From contig CAXXKX010000003.1 in the NCBI GenBank assembly GCA_963676655.2, positions 3,844,001 to 3,908,000 on the forward strand: a stretch of 64,000 bases of DNA. The letters are read 5' to 3'. The notes beneath the pieces were generated by a model that did not search any database, was not told the DNA's origin, and was given only the letters and a program-made list of their open reading frames with translations. The stretch is from G963676655 sp963676655 (GTDB taxonomy: Bacteria > Verrucomicrobiota > Lentisphaeria > Victivallales > Victivallaceae). The position numbers and the translations under genes are program-made. Below are positions 24,629-33,645 of the stretch, in pieces (position 1 is the stretch's first letter; every line of letters starts with the position of its first letter).

Positions 24629-27600
24629 ATGTCTGCTGATTTTGTTCACTTACACGTCCATACCGATTACAGTTTGCTGGACGGTTCCTGCTCGGTCAAG
24701 GGGCTGGCGAAGATGGCCAAGGAATATGGTATGCCCGCGGTGGCGATGACCGACCACGGCTTTATGGGCGGGACCATCGATATGTATTCGACCTTTGAAA
24801 AAGAGGGTCTGAACCCGATCATCGGGATTGAAGCCTATGTGTCGCCGACGACCCGTCAGGATCGCGACGCGATGAATCCGGATATTCGCGGTTATCACCT
24901 GTGTCTGCTGGCTGAAAATTATGACGGTTATGTCAGCTTGTGCAAATTGATCAGTGCGGCCTGGATGGAGGGTTATTACTACAAACCCAGGATCGATAAA
25001 GAACTTCTGGCCCGATATAACAAGGGTCTGATCGGAATGAGCGCCTGTATCGGCGGAGAGATTCCCAAACATATTCTTGGCGGCAACCTGGACGGAGCTA
25101 AAAAGTCGTTGAACGAATATCTGGATATCCTCGGGCGCGACAACTTTTATCTGGAGATCATGGATCATGGACTGGAAGAGGAACGCCGGGTCAATACCGA
25201 GCTGATCAAGCTCAGCAAGGAATTCAACGTGCCTCTGGTTGCCACAAACGACGTCCATTACCTGCGCAAAGAGCACTCCGAGTCGCATGACGCGATGTTG
25301 TGCATCCAGACCCAGTCGTTGATCTCCGAGACGAACCGTTTTTCTTTTTCCGGGCCGGAATTCTATTTCAAGAGTCCGGACGAGATGAAAGAGCTTTTCA
25401 AAGAGGTACCGGAAGCGGTGACCAACACGGTAGGCGTAGCCGAACGCTGCCACGTGAAACTAGACCTCGGCGCCAATCACTATCCGGTTTACATCATGCC
25501 GGAAGGCAAGTCAGACGAGCGGGCTTACTTGCGTGAAATATGTATAAAGGGTATTCAGGACCGTTACGATTTTGACGCTAATAAACCGGAACTCAACGAG
25601 TTTGAGCAAACCGTTGTCAAACGTATGGATTATGAGCTCGATATCATCAACCGGACCAAGTACAACCACTATTTTCTGGTGGTTTGGGACTTTATCAATT
25701 ATGCCAGGACGCAGGATATTCCGGTTGGTCCGGGACGTGGTTCCGGTGCGGGCAGTATTGTTGCTTATCTGACGACGATCACGGATATCGAGCCGCTGGA
25801 ATACAATCTGCTGTTTGAACGATTCCTGAATCCTGAACGCGTCAGCCCCCCTGACTTTGATATCGACTTTTGTGAAGAACGCCGTTCCGAGGTAATTGAA
25901 TATGTCCGCAACAAATACGGCAGCGACAGCGTGGCGCAGATCGGTACTTATGGAACCTTGAAAGCCAAGGCTGTCCTTAAAGACGTGGCCCGGGTTCTCG
26001 GCCATTCTTTTGCTGAAGGCGACTCGATTACCAAGCTGATTCCCAACGATCCGAAAATGACGCTTGATAAAGCCGTCAGCGGCTCTCAGGAATTGCGCGA
26101 GAAGCTGGAAAAAGAACCCTGGGTCCAACGGATATTCGAACTGGCCCGGCCGCTGGAAGGTCTGAATCGCAATATGAGTATCCACGCTGCCGGTGTAATT
26201 ATCGGTGACCAGCCGCTGGATAATGTTGTTCCGCTGGCCAAGGGGGCAGGGGATGAAATCATTACCGAGTTTCCGGCGGTCCCCTGCGAAGAACTCGGGC
26301 TGCTGAAAATGGACTTTCTTGGACTCAAGACCCTGACGGTGATAGACAAAGCAGTTAAGAATGTGAGAAAACACCGCGGCATTGAGCTTGATATTTCAAA
26401 AATACCGCTTAATGATCAGAATTCTTTTGATTTGTTGAATCGCGGCGACACGGTGGCGGTGTTCCAGCTTGAATCTTCGGGTATGCAGAACCTGTGTCGT
26501 CAGTTCGGAGTGGAAACCCTGGCGCACATTATCGCGCTGATAGCGCTGTATCGTCCCGGTCCGATGGAATTTATCCCGACTTTTGTTGGACGCAAAAAAG
26601 GCACCGAAGAGATTGAATATGACCATCCGAAAATGGAGCAGTATCTGGCTGAAACCTACGGGATCATGCTCTATCAGGAACAGATTATGCAGGTGGTGCA
26701 GGCGTTGGCTGGATTTTCACTTGGCGGCGCGGACATTCTGCGTCGAGCGATTGGTAAGAAAAAAGTCAAATTGCTTGAAGAGCAGAAGGTTTTGTTTGTC
26801 GAGGGTTGTGCAGAGCACAATCAGATCAGCGAAAAACTCGCTTTACAGATATGGGAAAAGATCGGTAAATTCGCCGGTTACGGTTTCAATAAGTCGCACA
26901 GTGCGGCCTATGCCTTTATTGCGTATCGTACCGCGTATCTGAAAGCGAATTATCCGGTTGAATTCATGTGTGCGGTACTCTCTTGCGAAATTGATAACGC
27001 GGAAAAAATCTCATTCCTGATTGGCGAATGCCGGGAGATGGGCATAAACATTCTGCCTCCGGACGTTAATGTCAGTGAACGTGATTTCACGGTTGACGGT
27101 AAGGCGATCCGCTTCGGTCTCGGCGCAATCAAGGGAGTGGGCGAAAAGGCCGCGGATGAAATTATCCTGTCCCGGGAAAAGGAAGGCAAGTATTCGGACT
27201 TTCTCAATTTCTGCGAAAGAGCCGGCAGTGCGGTCAATACCCGGATGGTCGATCATCTGATCAAAGCCGGGGCGTTCGACTCACTGCAAATCAAACGTTC
27301 ACAACTGATTCAGATCATTGAACCGACTATGCGCTATGCCCAGCAGCGGGTGCGCGACCGTGAGGCCGGGCAGGGATCGCTTTTTGATCTGCTGGATGAG
27401 TCTGAGCAGGAAGACGTCTTCAGCGTGACGATGCCGGATATACCGGAATTTGAAGAAAATGAAATGCTTCAGATGGAAAAGGAACTGCTCGGGTTTTACA
27501 TTACCGGCCATCCGCTGGCTTGTTACTCGGATCTGATCAAGACCTATTCGACCGCCAATCTCAGGCAGGTGGCGAATATGGATAATGATACCGGCGTTAA

Positions 27601-28186
27601 AGTTGGCGGCATTATCAAGACCGTGCAGCGGCGCAACAGTAAAACCAGCGGAAAACCTTATTATCTGATCACATTGGAGGATCTGGAAAGTACGGTTGAG
27701 GTCTGGTGCTTTGAAAAATGTCTGAATGAGATTGACGCGTCCGGCATTGAACTGGTCGCGGATATGCCGATTTTTATCGAGGCATTGGTCAGCAAACGCG
27801 ACGAAACCGAGAAACCGAATCTCCGGGCGGAAAAGGTTATTCCGCTGGAACAGGCTTCCGAGTTATATAGTGAGGAAATCCATCTGCACTTGTATGAAGG
27901 CAGCAACACGCTTGAGGATATGGACAAATTAAAACAGTTGTGCATGACTTCAATCGGGCCGAGCCGGGTGATCATCTGCGTCAGTTGCGTTTCCGGCGAA
28001 GTCGTCTTTATTGAGGCCGAGCGTGGTTTACAGGTCAAGGTGTCAGCCGGATTCCTCGATCAAGTGCGGGAGATTCTCGGCGAACGCCGTTGGCGGGTCA
28101 AAGCTAATCAGGACGTGCCTGAAGCCAGAAAGCGCTGGAGTAAAAACGGCAATGGTAACGGTAAAGGCGGCGGCAGCAAAGAATAA
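24629..28186 (+). CDS. dnaE: DNA polymerase III alpha subunit
   Basis: The replicative polymerase, 1185 residues, DnaE1 type. The PHP domain opens FVHLHVHTDYSLLDGSCS and continues MTDHGFMGG. The polymerase core has the GPGRGSGAGSIVAY block and the catalytic aspartates of PPDFDIDFCEERR; later LYRPGPMEFIP and GYGFNKSHSAAYAFIAYRTA are typical. An OB-fold region (VGGIIKTVQRRNSKTSGKPY) and a C-terminal tau-binding-like part follow. The last 14 residues are the low-complexity tail NGNGNGKGGGSKE, similar in style to the RNase PH tail. ATG 24629 has GGAG upstream. A perfect dyad sits 22 bp after the stop. Confidence 0.97.
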   Translation: MSADFVHLHVHTDYSLLDGSCSVKGLAKMAKEYGMPAVAMTDHGFMGGTIDMYSTFEKEGLNPIIGIEAYVSPTTRQDRDAMNPDIRGYHLCLLAENYDGYVSLCKLISAAWMEGYYYKPRIDKELLARYNKGLIGMSACIGGEIPKHILGGNLDGAKKSLNEYLDILGRDNFYLEIMDHGLEEERRVNTELIKLSKEFNVPLVATNDVHYLRKEHSESHDAMLCIQTQSLISETNRFSFSGPEFYFKSPDEMKELFKEVPEAVTNTVGVAERCHVKLDLGANHYPVYIMPEGKSDERAYLREICIKGIQDRYDFDANKPELNEFEQTVVKRMDYELDIINRTKYNHYFLVVWDFINYARTQDIPVGPGRGSGAGSIVAYLTTITDIEPLEYNLLFERFLNPERVSPPDFDIDFCEERRSEVIEYVRNKYGSDSVAQIGTYGTLKAKAVLKDVARVLGHSFAEGDSITKLIPNDPKMTLDKAVSGSQELREKLEKEPWVQRIFELARPLEGLNRNMSIHAAGVIIGDQPLDNVVPLAKGAGDEIITEFPAVPCEELGLLKMDFLGLKTLTVIDKAVKNVRKHRGIELDISKIPLNDQNSFDLLNRGDTVAVFQLESSGMQNLCRQFGVETLAHIIALIALYRPGPMEFIPTFVGRKKGTEEIEYDHPKMEQYLAETYGIMLYQEQIMQVVQALAGFSLGGADILRRAIGKKKVKLLEEQKVLFVEGCAEHNQISEKLALQIWEKIGKFAGYGFNKSHSAAYAFIAYRTAYLKANYPVEFMCAVLSCEIDNAEKISFLIGECREMGINILPPDVNVSERDFTVDGKAIRFGLGAIKGVGEKAADEIILSREKEGKYSDFLNFCERAGSAVNTRMVDHLIKAGAFDSLQIKRSQLIQIIEPTMRYAQQRVRDREAGQGSLFDLLDESEQEDVFSVTMPDIPEFEENEMLQMEKELLGFYITGHPLACYSDLIKTYSTANLRQVANMDNDTGVKVGGIIKTVQRRNSKTSGKPYYLITLEDLESTVEVWCFEKCLNEIDASGIELVADMPIFIEALVSKRDETEKPNLRAEKVIPLEQASELYSEEIHLHLYEGSNTLEDMDKLKQLCMTSIGPSRVIICVSCVSGEVVFIEAERGLQVKVSAGFLDQVREILGERRWRVKANQDVPEARKRWSKNGNGNGKGGGSKE

Positions 28187-28207
28187 GCCGATGAATTTGC
28201 AAATTCT

Positions 28208-28236
28208 TTTTTCAGAATATCCGGTATTCTGAAAAA
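28208..28236. other. Perfect 12-bp dyad after dnaE
   Basis: TTTTTCAGAATA (28208-28219) pairs with TATTCTGAAAAA (28225-28236) around a 5-nt loop. It may act as a weak terminator or mRNA 3' barrier between dnaE and the next gene, whose start is 22 bp further on. Confidence 0.55.
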
Positions 28237-28258
28237 TATCGTCATCCACAGGAAAGCA

Positions 28259-29809
28259 ATGGATAAAAAGCAGGAAAAGAAATTTTCAATATTGGTTATG
28301 ACCGGTCTGGGAATATTTCTTTTCTGGTTTGTTCTTCCGGCGGCGATCCGTAACCCGTATTGTGACTCCGGGATTTTTATTTATTGCGGCAGACGAGCCT
28401 TGGCCGGGGATGTGCCATATATTGATTTCTGGGACCATAAAGGACCGTTGATCTTCTATATTAATGCGTTGGCCGCTTTGCTTTCGCCACGCTCGATGAC
28501 CGGTTCGATGCTGCTGCAATTCGGTTTCCTCCTTGGCGCGTTTATTTTCTGCTGGCGGACCTTGAAGCGTGCCTGCGGATTTGCTCCGGCACTGGTTGCG
28601 ACTCTTTGCATTCTGCCGTTGCTTGAGGTGGCGGAACTAAAGTACAACTTTACCGAAATTTACGCGTTGCTTTTTCAGTTCGGGGCGCTCTGGTGTTTCT
28701 ATATTTCGGAAAAAATAGAGCGTAAACGAAGTATTTTTCTGACGCGTTTTGCGCTCGGGTTGTTTATGGGGTGCGCATTCATGCTTCGACCCAATCTGGT
28801 CGCGGTCGGCGGCGCGATAGCCCTTAACTGGCTGATAAGCTGTCTGGTCGCTAAAGATTATCGTGGACTTTGGAGCAGAGCATGGCAGTCAGCGTCCGGT
28901 TACGTTCTGGTCTGGCTGATTTTCTCGATCTATTTCCTGTTCAACGGGGCATTCATGGAGTTTCTTGACGGCATGATCTTTTTCAATTACAATGCCACGG
29001 AATCCAGTATCCTTGACTGGCTCAAAGGGGTTGGTTTCGGGATATATCTGACCTTGCCGATCAGTGTTTTTGCGATTGCCGCGTGGGGTTCGCTGATTTA
29101 TAAACACCGGTGGCATCAACTGCGTAAACAGCCGATTGAACCGCTGGTCCTGGTTGCGTTGTTCTATCTGCCGCTGGAAATGGTTGTCAGCAGTGTCTCG
29201 GGGCGAATGTATAACCACTACTTTATGTCCTGGCTGCCGGCGATAGCATTGCTTATTGCATTGGGCTTGAGAGACTTGTTCGCGATGCCCCGGTTCAGGG
29301 AGTCGAGACTTGCCCGATTGAACGGCAGAATCGGCTTTGCCGTGCTGATGATAATGCTAATATCACTGCCTCAGACCTGGAGGATCGCCGGTAGTACGGT
29401 GCATTTTTTGCGTGTCGGAAAACCAGGCAAAGGGCGTTTGATCAGTTTTATCGAACAAAACAGCGTGCCGGAAGACAATGTTCTGATTTGCAGCTACCTG
29501 GCCGGAGGGGTGTATTACATGATGGACCGCAAGGCCCCGTCAAGATACGTAGTACAATTTAATTTCTGGATCGGCAGTGAAGCGCACTGGAAGAAAATGA
29601 ACCTTAAGTTCCTTGAGGAAATCAAAAAAGCGCGCCCAAAATATATCATCTGGATGAAACACAACAGTGAAATCAGATCACAGGTCGAGATGGTTGTAAA
29701 AAACGCCGGAATACGTTATAAATACTCGGAAAATCTACTTCCCGGAGCTTATGTATTCATTCGTCAGGACTTGAATTCAGAGAAAAAACCGGTAAATAAG
29801 GCAATATAG
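28259..29809 (+). CDS. GT39/PMT-like membrane glycosyltransferase
   Basis: A 516-residue polytopic membrane protein, probably with 10-11 transmembrane helices. The first external loop, NPYCDSGIFIYCGRRALAG followed by DVPYIDFWDHKGPLIFY, is characteristic of the dolichyl-phosphate-mannose protein mannosyltransferase/ArnT superfamily, where the Asp residues of this loop bind the lipid-linked sugar donor. The C-terminal ~110 residues are soluble and presumably extracytoplasmic. It likely transfers a sugar from a polyprenyl phosphate to a glycan, lipid or protein. Donor and acceptor cannot be told. AGGAAAG precedes ATG 28259. It is followed closely by an esterase-like gene. Confidence 0.75.
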   Translation: MDKKQEKKFSILVMTGLGIFLFWFVLPAAIRNPYCDSGIFIYCGRRALAGDVPYIDFWDHKGPLIFYINALAALLSPRSMTGSMLLQFGFLLGAFIFCWRTLKRACGFAPALVATLCILPLLEVAELKYNFTEIYALLFQFGALWCFYISEKIERKRSIFLTRFALGLFMGCAFMLRPNLVAVGGAIALNWLISCLVAKDYRGLWSRAWQSASGYVLVWLIFSIYFLFNGAFMEFLDGMIFFNYNATESSILDWLKGVGFGIYLTLPISVFAIAAWGSLIYKHRWHQLRKQPIEPLVLVALFYLPLEMVVSSVSGRMYNHYFMSWLPAIALLIALGLRDLFAMPRFRESRLARLNGRIGFAVLMIMLISLPQTWRIAGSTVHFLRVGKPGKGRLISFIEQNSVPEDNVLICSYLAGGVYYMMDRKAPSRYVVQFNFWIGSEAHWKKMNLKFLEEIKKARPKYIIWMKHNSEIRSQVEMVVKNAGIRYKYSENLLPGAYVFIRQDLNSEKKPVNKAI

Positions 29810-29882
29810 GTTGAACATCTGCGTTATATACACTATACTATAAACATTGGTGACACGAGAAACTATAAAACCGGATAATGAA

Positions 29883-30692
29883 ATGACCTATTGCTTTACA
29901 TCGACTTTTCTGGACGAACCGATAAATACTGAACGGGTGATCGACATTTTTGAGCCTCACAAGTGCGATGAGGAGGATGTGTCGATTTTTTTTATTCATG
30001 GCGGCGGCTGGCGAGCCGGCAGCAGATCCCGCTTTTATACGATTATGAAAGCTTATTCCGAGCGCGGTTTTCGTTGCGCATCGGTTGATTATCGCCTGGG
30101 TAATTCAAATATTTTTGACCAGATTGCCGATATAAGACATGGCTATGATTTTTTTATTTCTCACCTGAAAAAGCTTGGCCGGCCGCTCAAGGTTCTGGTG
30201 TTCGGTTCCTCTGCCGGTGCTCATTTGGCCGCACTCCTTTCTCTGGCCGCGCCCGGTGATTGCGGAGACCCGCTGACGGTCAACGGTTATGAATACGAAA
30301 ATGACTGGGTCCAACCGCTGGGGGTCGCGCTTCAGGCGACACCGGTCACTTTTGTGCCATGGGATGAAATTTTTCCCGGTATATGGGCCTCGATGGAGGA
30401 TATTGTCGGGACTCCTTATTCGGAAGCTCCGGAGCTTTACAAAAAGGTTTCTCCGGCCAATCATGTTAAAAAGGGCAGTCCCGCGGTATTTTTCCTGGAA
30501 GCCGAAAATGAACACATGTTTCCGCGTCATTTGACCATGAAAATGGTTGATCTGCTGATTGGAAAAGGCGTAAAAAGCCGTTGCAAAGTTTATCGCAACA
30601 CCGAGCATGGATTCTTCTATGATATCACCCGAAAACGCCAGGAAGAGGCTTTTATCGATATCATCGATTTTATCCGGATGATCCAGAAATAA
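29883..30692 (+). CDS. Alpha/beta-hydrolase, carboxylesterase-like
   Basis: About 269 residues with the BD-FAE/esterase-lipase layout: oxyanion-hole motif FFIHGGGWRAGSR, nucleophile elbow VFGSSAGAHLAALL, and a late EAENEHMF and NTEHGFFYD carrying the likely acidic and His members of the triad. No signal peptide, so it is probably cytoplasmic. ATG 29883 gives a compact N-terminus; TTG 29847 and GTG 29850 in the same frame are alternatives with no better ribosome-binding site. Related enzymes remove acetyl or feruloyl groups from plant glycans, and the polysaccharide deacetylase gene starting 19 bp downstream suits a joint role, but the substrate is unknown. Confidence 0.8.
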   Translation: MTYCFTSTFLDEPINTERVIDIFEPHKCDEEDVSIFFIHGGGWRAGSRSRFYTIMKAYSERGFRCASVDYRLGNSNIFDQIADIRHGYDFFISHLKKLGRPLKVLVFGSSAGAHLAALLSLAAPGDCGDPLTVNGYEYENDWVQPLGVALQATPVTFVPWDEIFPGIWASMEDIVGTPYSEAPELYKKVSPANHVKKGSPAVFFLEAENEHMFPRHLTMKMVDLLIGKGVKSRCKVYRNTEHGFFYDITRKRQEEAFIDIIDFIRMIQK

Positions 30693-30710
30693 GCAGTCTT
30701 TCGTTTTATC

Positions 30711-31667
30711 ATGATTAAGCTTCTATTTTCCGCTTTAATGTCAATCTGCATGTTATGCGGAGTTTTTGCCGTAAATTCTCCGGAAATCAGTATATGTAAG
30801 TTCAAAGATGGTAAACCTGCGGCAGTTACGTTGACTTTCGACGATGGCAGCAAGGATCATCTCTATCAAGCGGCTCCGCTTTTAAAAAAATATGGCTACA
30901 AAGGTACTTTCTATATTATTGCTAAACGCGTCCCCGCTGCAAAAAATTCCCATAAATTGACCTGGCCTGAAATTAAACAGTTAGCGGAGGCCGGACATGA
31001 AATAGGCAATCATTCAATGACCCATTATCAGTTGTTCAAAGCCAAAAGCCGCAAAGACCTTGAATATGAGATCATCACGCCGATTGCCATAATCAAAGAA
31101 AAAGTTGGGGTGACGCCTGAAACGTTTTGTTATCCCGGTAATGCTAAAACGCCCGAAATTGTAAAACTGGTTGAATCGGTCCATACCGGTTCAACGAAAG
31201 GACGACGTTTTTTCTATGGCGGCGATAATTTTGACCTTGAGAAACAGGAAAAATGGCTGAATGACGCAATTACGAACGGGAGTGAGCATCAGGCGATGAT
31301 CCACGGTATAGTTCCTGGCGGCGGCGGTTGGAAGCCGTTCAAAAATATTGCTGTTTTTGAAGAAGTTCTGAAAAACATCAAAAAACATGACAATCAGCTT
31401 TGGGTTTGTACATTTGCTGAGTTGTCCAAGTATAAAAAAGTTCGTGACTCAGCTAAAATCACAGTAACTGGAGATAAAGGATCAACCATTTTTGATGTAT
31501 CTTCCAAATATAAATTTGGGATTCCGGTTACAGTCAAGATTTTGCCCTGTCCGGCAGGTGTGAGCGCGGAACAGCAGGGGCGTCGTTTAAACCTGATCCG
31601 GAAAGGTAATTCCGCCTATATCGATGTGGTTCCAGAACGGGGCCAAGTCGTTCTCAACGGTCTTTGA
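30711..31667 (+). CDS. Secreted polysaccharide deacetylase (NodB domain)
   Basis: A 318-residue carbohydrate esterase family 4-like protein. A signal peptide (MIKLLFSALMSICMLCG, cleavage near VFA) is followed by a NodB domain: AVTLTFDDGSKDHLY holds the catalytic base and metal-binding Asp, HEIGNHSMTH gives the two metal-binding His, and ETFCYPGNAKTPE corresponds to motif 3. The C-terminal ~80 residues form a beta-rich module. It probably removes acetyl groups from a cell-surface or environmental glycan in the periplasm. It lies 19 bp behind the esterase-like gene. No T-rich terminator is evident after it. Confidence 0.9.
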   Translation: MIKLLFSALMSICMLCGVFAVNSPEISICKFKDGKPAAVTLTFDDGSKDHLYQAAPLLKKYGYKGTFYIIAKRVPAAKNSHKLTWPEIKQLAEAGHEIGNHSMTHYQLFKAKSRKDLEYEIITPIAIIKEKVGVTPETFCYPGNAKTPEIVKLVESVHTGSTKGRRFFYGGDNFDLEKQEKWLNDAITNGSEHQAMIHGIVPGGGGWKPFKNIAVFEEVLKNIKKHDNQLWVCTFAELSKYKKVRDSAKITVTGDKGSTIFDVSSKYKFGIPVTVKILPCPAGVSAEQQGRRLNLIRKGNSAYIDVVPERGQVVLNGL

Positions 31668-31736
31668 TAATAAAAATATTCCTGCATGAATTATTTGCAT
31701 CATGTTTATTGTTAATTTTTTATGTAATATAAATAG

Positions 31737-31751
31737 TCAAACCGTCTGAAT
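31737..31751 (+). repeat. Dispersed CCGTCTGAATA repeat, copy 3
   Basis: TCAAACCGTCTGAAT, identical in its core to copy 2 but on the other strand. It lies 105 bp upstream of tsaD, in a gene-free gap. Confidence 0.55.
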
Positions 31752-31782
31752 AAAATCAAATCATTATACTGACCTTTCGATA

Positions 31783-31810
31783 TTGTAAAAAAGCATATTT
31801 ATGCTATATT
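31783..31810 (+). promoter_or_regulatory. Candidate promoter of tsaD
   Basis: TTGTAA (31783-31788) and TATATT (31805-31810), 16 bp apart, 46 bp upstream of the tsaD start. Confidence 0.35.
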
Positions 31811-31855
31811 TTTATTCTGTAAATAGATAAAGATTAATAAAATTCAGGGCTAAAT

Positions 31856-32950
31856 ATGCCGTTAATTCTCGGAATTGAAACCAGCTGTGATGAAACCGCC
31901 GCCGCTATCGTGCGGGATGGCGAAGAAGTTATTGCCAATGTTGTTGCATCTCAGATTCACAAACATGCTCCGTATGGCGGCGTGGTTCCTGAACTTGCCG
32001 CCCGAGAACACCTTATTGCCTTGCAGCCGGTTTTAAACGCGACTCTGGAGCAGGCGGGTCTTGGGCTCGATGATCTGGATGCGGTTGCGGTTACAGCCGG
32101 CCCGGGATTGATGCCGGCTTTGCTGGTAGGACTCAATTTTGCCAAAGGAGTGGCCTTAAACAGCGGTAAACCTTTAATCGGAGTCAATCATTTCCTTGCC
32201 CATATTTGCGGGGCTTTTCTCGATGACCGGGCGAAAGAACTCTCCGATCCGGCAAATTATCCGATCTTGGCCCTGGTGGTTTCGGGCGGACATTCCTCGT
32301 TATTGCTGATCGAAGCTGACGGTTCTGCCAGGCAGGTCGGTTTTACTATTGATGACGCTGCTGGAGAGGCGCTTGACAAAGCTGCCAAATTGCTGCATCT
32401 CGGTTATCCGGGCGGTCCGGTTATTCAGAAAACCGCCGAATCCGGAGATCCCCATAAATATAATTTCCCACGGCCTTTAACCGGGGCGGCCGGAAAAGCG
32501 GTTGCGCCGGAACACCGGTTCAATTTCAGTTTCAGCGGAATTAAAACCGCATTGCTCTATCATTGTCGCCGCGAAGGTGATGCCGAGGGTATGATAAGCG
32601 GTCAGCTCCTGCATGATTCAGTTGCATCATATCAGGAGGCGATAATCGATGTTCTGAGCCGGAAAACTATAGCCGCAGCAAAACATTTCAACGCTTCGTC
32701 ATTGGTGCTGTGCGGCGGGGTCGCCTGCAATTCCGTGTTGCGTGAGCGTTTGGCGGAAAAAGCCCCGAAAAATTTAAAATTATTTATCGCTGAAAGAAAA
32801 TATTGTACCGATAACGCCGCTATGGTTGGCGGCCTCGGATATTATATGTATCGCAGGGGAGAGTTTGCTTCGGCGGACATTGACGCGTTTGCCCGTCTGC
32901 CGTTGATCTCTCATGCCCCGTTTGTGCCTGAAAAAGTAAGAGAATCTTGA
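31856..32950 (+). CDS. tsaD: tRNA N6-adenosine threonylcarbamoyltransferase
   Basis: A 364-residue ASKHA-fold enzyme that completes the t6A37 modification of ANN-decoding tRNAs together with TsaB and TsaE. The start LILGIETSCDETAAAIV, the GGVVPELAAREH block, the metal-binding pair in NHFLAHICGAF (HxxxH), VSGGHSSLLLI, FSFSGIKTA and the late CGGVACNSVLR and CTDNAAMVGGLGY are all canonical. The stop codon overlaps the start of the next gene (TGATG), so the HAD phosphatase is translationally coupled. A dispersed repeat and a candidate promoter lie upstream. Confidence 0.97.
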   Translation: MPLILGIETSCDETAAAIVRDGEEVIANVVASQIHKHAPYGGVVPELAAREHLIALQPVLNATLEQAGLGLDDLDAVAVTAGPGLMPALLVGLNFAKGVALNSGKPLIGVNHFLAHICGAFLDDRAKELSDPANYPILALVVSGGHSSLLLIEADGSARQVGFTIDDAAGEALDKAAKLLHLGYPGGPVIQKTAESGDPHKYNFPRPLTGAAGKAVAPEHRFNFSFSGIKTALLYHCRREGDAEGMISGQLLHDSVASYQEAIIDVLSRKTIAAAKHFNASSLVLCGGVACNSVLRERLAEKAPKNLKLFIAERKYCTDNAAMVGGLGYYMYRRGEFASADIDAFARLPLISHAPFVPEKVRES

Positions 32951-33597
32951 TGTCGAAAACTTGTGCTATTTTTGATTTGGATGGAACCCTGGTGGATTCC
33001 CGCCGGGACTTAGCTAATGCGGTGAACCTGATGCGAAACGATTATGGACTTGCATCTTTGTCGCTGGAAAAAATCACTACTTTTATCGGGAATGGCGCCA
33101 CCAAGCTTTGTGAGCGTGCGCTGGGTTCGAATGAATATGATATAAGCGAAGCCTTGACCCGGTTTAAGCAGCATTATCACGAACACATGACTGATACGAC
33201 CAAGACTTACCCGGGGGTAGAAATCGGCCTGGAAGCGCTGGTTGCCGCCGGTATTCCGTGTGCTGTTGTTACCAACAAACCGCAATTCGCGGCGGAAAAA
33301 ATTCTCACGGCTTTGAATATCTCCAAAAAATTTTCGATGATTGTCGGCGGCGGCGGGGATTTTCCTTTGAAGCCGGAACCGGATGCATTGCTGCATTTCG
33401 CCAGGATCAATGGCTGTGAACCCGCTGATTGCTGCATGGTCGGAGATCATTATACTGACCTTACCGCTGCCGCCAACGCTGGAATGAAAAGTATTTTCGC
33501 AAAATGGGGGTTCGGTCAACCCGGACAGTCGTCATATGACATTGTTGCTGATTCGTTTGCTCAAGCTGCTAAAATTATCCTTTCAATGAATCGATAA
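32950..33597 (+). CDS. HAD-family phosphoglycolate-phosphatase-like hydrolase
   Basis: A 215-residue HAD hydrolase. Motif I is FDLDGTLVDS (nucleophile and acid-base Asp), motif II is in VVTNKP, the Lys of motif III is in PLKPEPDALL, and motif IV is MVGDHYTDLTAAANAG. The cap and length fit the Gph/PGP group (phosphoglycolate phosphatase), which clears 2-phosphoglycolate from DNA repair and other sources; related members act on other sugar phosphates. ATG 32950 shares a base with the tsaD stop; TTG 32947 is one codon earlier. Confidence 0.85.
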   Translation: MSKTCAIFDLDGTLVDSRRDLANAVNLMRNDYGLASLSLEKITTFIGNGATKLCERALGSNEYDISEALTRFKQHYHEHMTDTTKTYPGVEIGLEALVAAGIPCAVVTNKPQFAAEKILTALNISKKFSMIVGGGGDFPLKPEPDALLHFARINGCEPADCCMVGDHYTDLTAAANAGMKSIFAKWGFGQPGQSSYDIVADSFAQAAKIILSMNR

Positions 33598-33645
33598 TCG
33601 GATGCTTTTGGCGTTTTTTGCTTTTCATTCAATCTGGTATGTGGA

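Noticed and set aside
24456..24749. Plus-strand frame overlapping the start of dnaE
   Set aside because: Overlaps the conserved dnaE N-terminus and has no ribosome-binding site; composition is atypical.
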